Source: UBA6168 sp041741095 (GTDB lineage Bacteria; Bacteroidota; Bacteroidia; Chitinophagales; Saprospiraceae). From it: DNA of 64,000 nt. Position numbers and translations under genes: made by a program. The stretch spans positions 1-64,000 of the forward strand of contig JBGSKQ010000126.1 in assembly GCA_041741095.1 (NCBI GenBank), written 5' to 3'. Each line of letters opens with the position of its first letter. The stretch's first letter is position 1. The notes under the pieces are model-generated. The model saw nothing but the letters and a program-made list of their open reading frames with translations. It was not told where the DNA came from and made no database searches. Positions 62,440 to 64,000 of this stretch are shown piece by piece.

Positions 62440-63684
62440 TCACAGGTGCGTCCCCTCCTGCTCCAGATAGTCCAAATCCTTACCAAAAGTTTCCGGCAAA
62501 AAGTACAGCACCGACAGGGCAATGACCACGCAGACACCGCCCACGATGTAGGCGCCACCAATCAGGCCAGCCGTTGGTACCACCGATTTGAAGAAAAGGG
62601 TAATGGGCACGAGTGCGCCCCTTGCAAAATTGGGCACCGTGGTGGTAACGGTAGCCCGCAGGTTGGTTCCGAAGTTTTCGGAGGCGATGGTCACGAACAC
62701 GGCCCAATAGCCCACGCCAAAGCCGATGAGGAAGATTTTAAAGTAAAAATAGTCTTGGCTGATGTCGCCGGAAGTCAAATACCAAATGACGGTGGCCAGC
62801 GAAAAAAGGTGGAAAATCAACAGCGCTTTTTTACGGCTTTTCAACAGTTGGCTCAAAAGCCCGCTCGACAGGTCGCCCAGGGTGAGACCCACATAGCACC
62901 ACATGATGGCCTTGCCGCCCGTGGCCACTGCGTCCGCCATGCCGAAATTTTTGCTGAACTCCGGGGCCAGCGTCACCAAAATACCCACCACAAACCAGGT
63001 CGGCAAGCCCACCAAAATGCACTTCATGTAGCGTGAAAAGAGGCTCCAATTGCTGAACAGGCGCAGGAAATTGCCCCGCTCGACCGAGGCATGGCGGATG
63101 TTTTTAAACATGCCAGATTCAAAAACGGAAATGCGCAGCACGAGCAGCATCAGGCCCAGTCCACCGCCCACGAAGTAGGCCGTGCGCCAGTCCCAGGTTT
63201 GGCTGACGAAATAGGCCATCACCGCCCCCAAAATGCCAATGCTCGCCACAATGGTGGTGCCGTAGCCCCGTTTTTCCTTCGACATGATCTCACTGACGAG
63301 CGTGATGCCCGCCCCCAGTTCACCGGCCAAGCCCAGCCCGGCGATGAGCCGTAGCACTTTGTACTGATCCACGGTTTGCACAAAACCATTGGCCACATTG
63401 GCCAGGGAATAGAGGATAATAGAGCCGAACAGCACGGAAAGCCTTCCCTTTTTGTCGCCCAAAACGCCCCAGGCAATGCCGCCGACGAGCATGCCCCACA
63501 TCTGCCAGTTGAGCAGCGACAGGCCGATGTTTTGGATGTCGGTTGGGTCGGTGACACCAATGGATTTGAGGCTTTCTACCCGGATGATGCTGAAAAGCAG
63601 CAGGTCGTAAATGTCCACGAAGTAGCCCAAGGCCGCTACGGTGACTGTGGAGTAAATGATTAAGTTGGATTTTTCGCTCTTCAT
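62440..63684 (-). CDS. MFS transporter, sugar-porter-like (SP/AAHS type)
   Basis: A 414-residue carrier with 12 hydrophobic helices. Loop 2-3 carries GVLGDKKGRLSVLFGS (a DxxGRR-type motif), and helix 4-5 region LRLIAGLGLAGELGAGITLVSEIMSKEKRG resembles the RxxxGxGxGGE motif of metabolite:H+ symporters (shikimate, aromatic acid and related). The substrate is unknown. It is divergent from nuoA. Confidence 0.85.
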   Translation of the reverse strand: MKSEKSNLIIYSTVTVAALGYFVDIYDLLLFSIIRVESLKSIGVTDPTDIQNIGLSLLNWQMWGMLVGGIAWGVLGDKKGRLSVLFGSIILYSLANVANGFVQTVDQYKVLRLIAGLGLAGELGAGITLVSEIMSKEKRGYGTTIVASIGILGAVMAYFVSQTWDWRTAYFVGGGLGLMLLVLRISVFESGMFKNIRHASVERGNFLRLFSNWSLFSRYMKCILVGLPTWFVVGILVTLAPEFSKNFGMADAVATGGKAIMWCYVGLTLGDLSSGLLSQLLKSRKKALLIFHLFSLATVIWYLTSGDISQDYFYFKIFLIGFGVGYWAVFVTIASENFGTNLRATVTTTVPNFARGALVPITLFFKSVVPTAGLIGGAYIVGGVCVVIALSVLYFLPETFGKDLDYLEQEGTHL

Positions 63685-63825
63685 TGGCCGTATAAGATTT
63701 TTCCAAAAAGGGTGGGCAAGATAATTGATTCGTCTTGATGTGGGCTTTACAAATGTTTGGCACCGAACTCAAACACCAAAAAAATTTCTACATTAATTTA
63801 ATCAATGTATTGGTTTGGCTGTTCG

Positions 63826-63833
63826 TACATTTG
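63826..63833 (+). promoter_or_regulatory. -7 element TACATTTG for nuoA
   Basis: TACATTTG followed by GCGCCC fits TAnnTTTG and lies 56 bases before the ATG at 63890. It is in the same sequence context (TTTGCGCCC) as the element before the ABC-F gene. Confidence 0.55.
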
Positions 63834-63889
63834 CGCCCGCCAAAAAAGACCCCTTAATTTTTGGGTATTTTTTAAACGATTTTAAAGAT

Positions 63890-64000
63890 ATGCACCTGCC
63901 ATCAGATTACTTGCCAGTCGGAATTCAAGCCCTTGTAGCGCTGGGTTTTGTCGTGCTAACCCTTGGCCTTGTGCCGCTGCTCGGCCCCAGGCGGCGCAGC
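63890..64000 (+). CDS. nuoA: NADH-quinone oxidoreductase subunit A, partial (5' end)
   Basis: The ATG at 63890 opens a frame of 37 codons that runs off the window: MHLPSDYLPVGIQALVALGF and a hydrophobic stretch ending LLGPRRRS. The YLPxxxQxLVAxGFVxLTL pattern and LLGPRR at the end of the first helix match Bacteroidota NuoA, a small membrane subunit of complex I that normally heads the nuo operon. An -7 element is 56 bases upstream. The remainder of the gene is outside. Confidence 0.75.
   Translation, partial: MHLPSDYLPVGIQALVALGFVVLTLGLVPLLGPRRRS

Overview
The window reads as chromosomal DNA of a Bacteroidota bacterium, most likely Saprospiraceae-like. Evidence: four secreted proteins with type IX secretion sorting domains (two type A, two type B), a SusD-family lipoprotein, repeated TAnnTTTG -7 promoter elements with A-rich leaders rather than strong Shine-Dalgarno sites, the rpsF-rpsR-rplI order, and families typical of the phylum (BatA-like VWA protein, MMPL/acyltransferase/methyltransferase fusion, DUF4956/VTC/CotH cluster). 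No tRNA, rRNA, CRISPR array, prophage or insertion sequence was recognised.

Layout. 0-7 kb: the tail of a Bat-type operon, a Lol-type ABC transporter (ATPase and permease on either side of a YdeI-like gene), a quinone-oxidoreductase-like enzyme and a family 2 glycosyltransferase with no normal start codon. 7-9 kb: an intact RelE/ParE-type toxin-antitoxin pair with a clear promoter, then a 463-residue protein of unknown function. 9-23 kb: three T9SS cargo proteins, a TIGR02117 protein, a beta-helix lipoprotein, an MFS carrier, a SusD without SusC, and a cytochrome c. 23-31 kb: a membrane hydrolase and the cluster DUF4956 - exported CYTH/VTC-like protein - CotH/beta-helix protein - cytosolic VTC protein. 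31-36 kb: a nucleoid-associated protein, two small genes, a dead antitoxin gene, and a 971-residue NACHT STAND protein carrying an HhH module, pentapeptide repeats and leucine-rich repeats. 36-44 kb: a three-gene lipid or pigment-like set (trifunctional exporter/acyltransferase/methyltransferase, FAD oxidoreductase, C45 acyltransferase). 44-54 kb: a small secreted protein, a 2133-residue T9SS type B protein, and the TrkH/TrkA potassium uptake pair. 54-64 kb: housekeeping genes (L9, S18, S6, RsmI-like methylase, Prc protease, ABC-F, UppP, an MFS carrier and the first 37 codons of nuoA).

The most notable signals are these. (1) The same helix-hairpin-helix module is appended to ribosomal protein S6 and built into the NACHT-LRR protein 20 kb away. 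(2) The intergenic spaces hold several families of palindromic elements, two of which supply the stop codons of unrelated genes. (3) Short tandem arrays with a constant 7-bp period but different unit sequences recur between genes. (4) The VTC-type cluster contains one CYTH/VTC-like protein that appears to be exported. (5) An antitoxin gene has decayed by one frameshift and one nonsense mutation.
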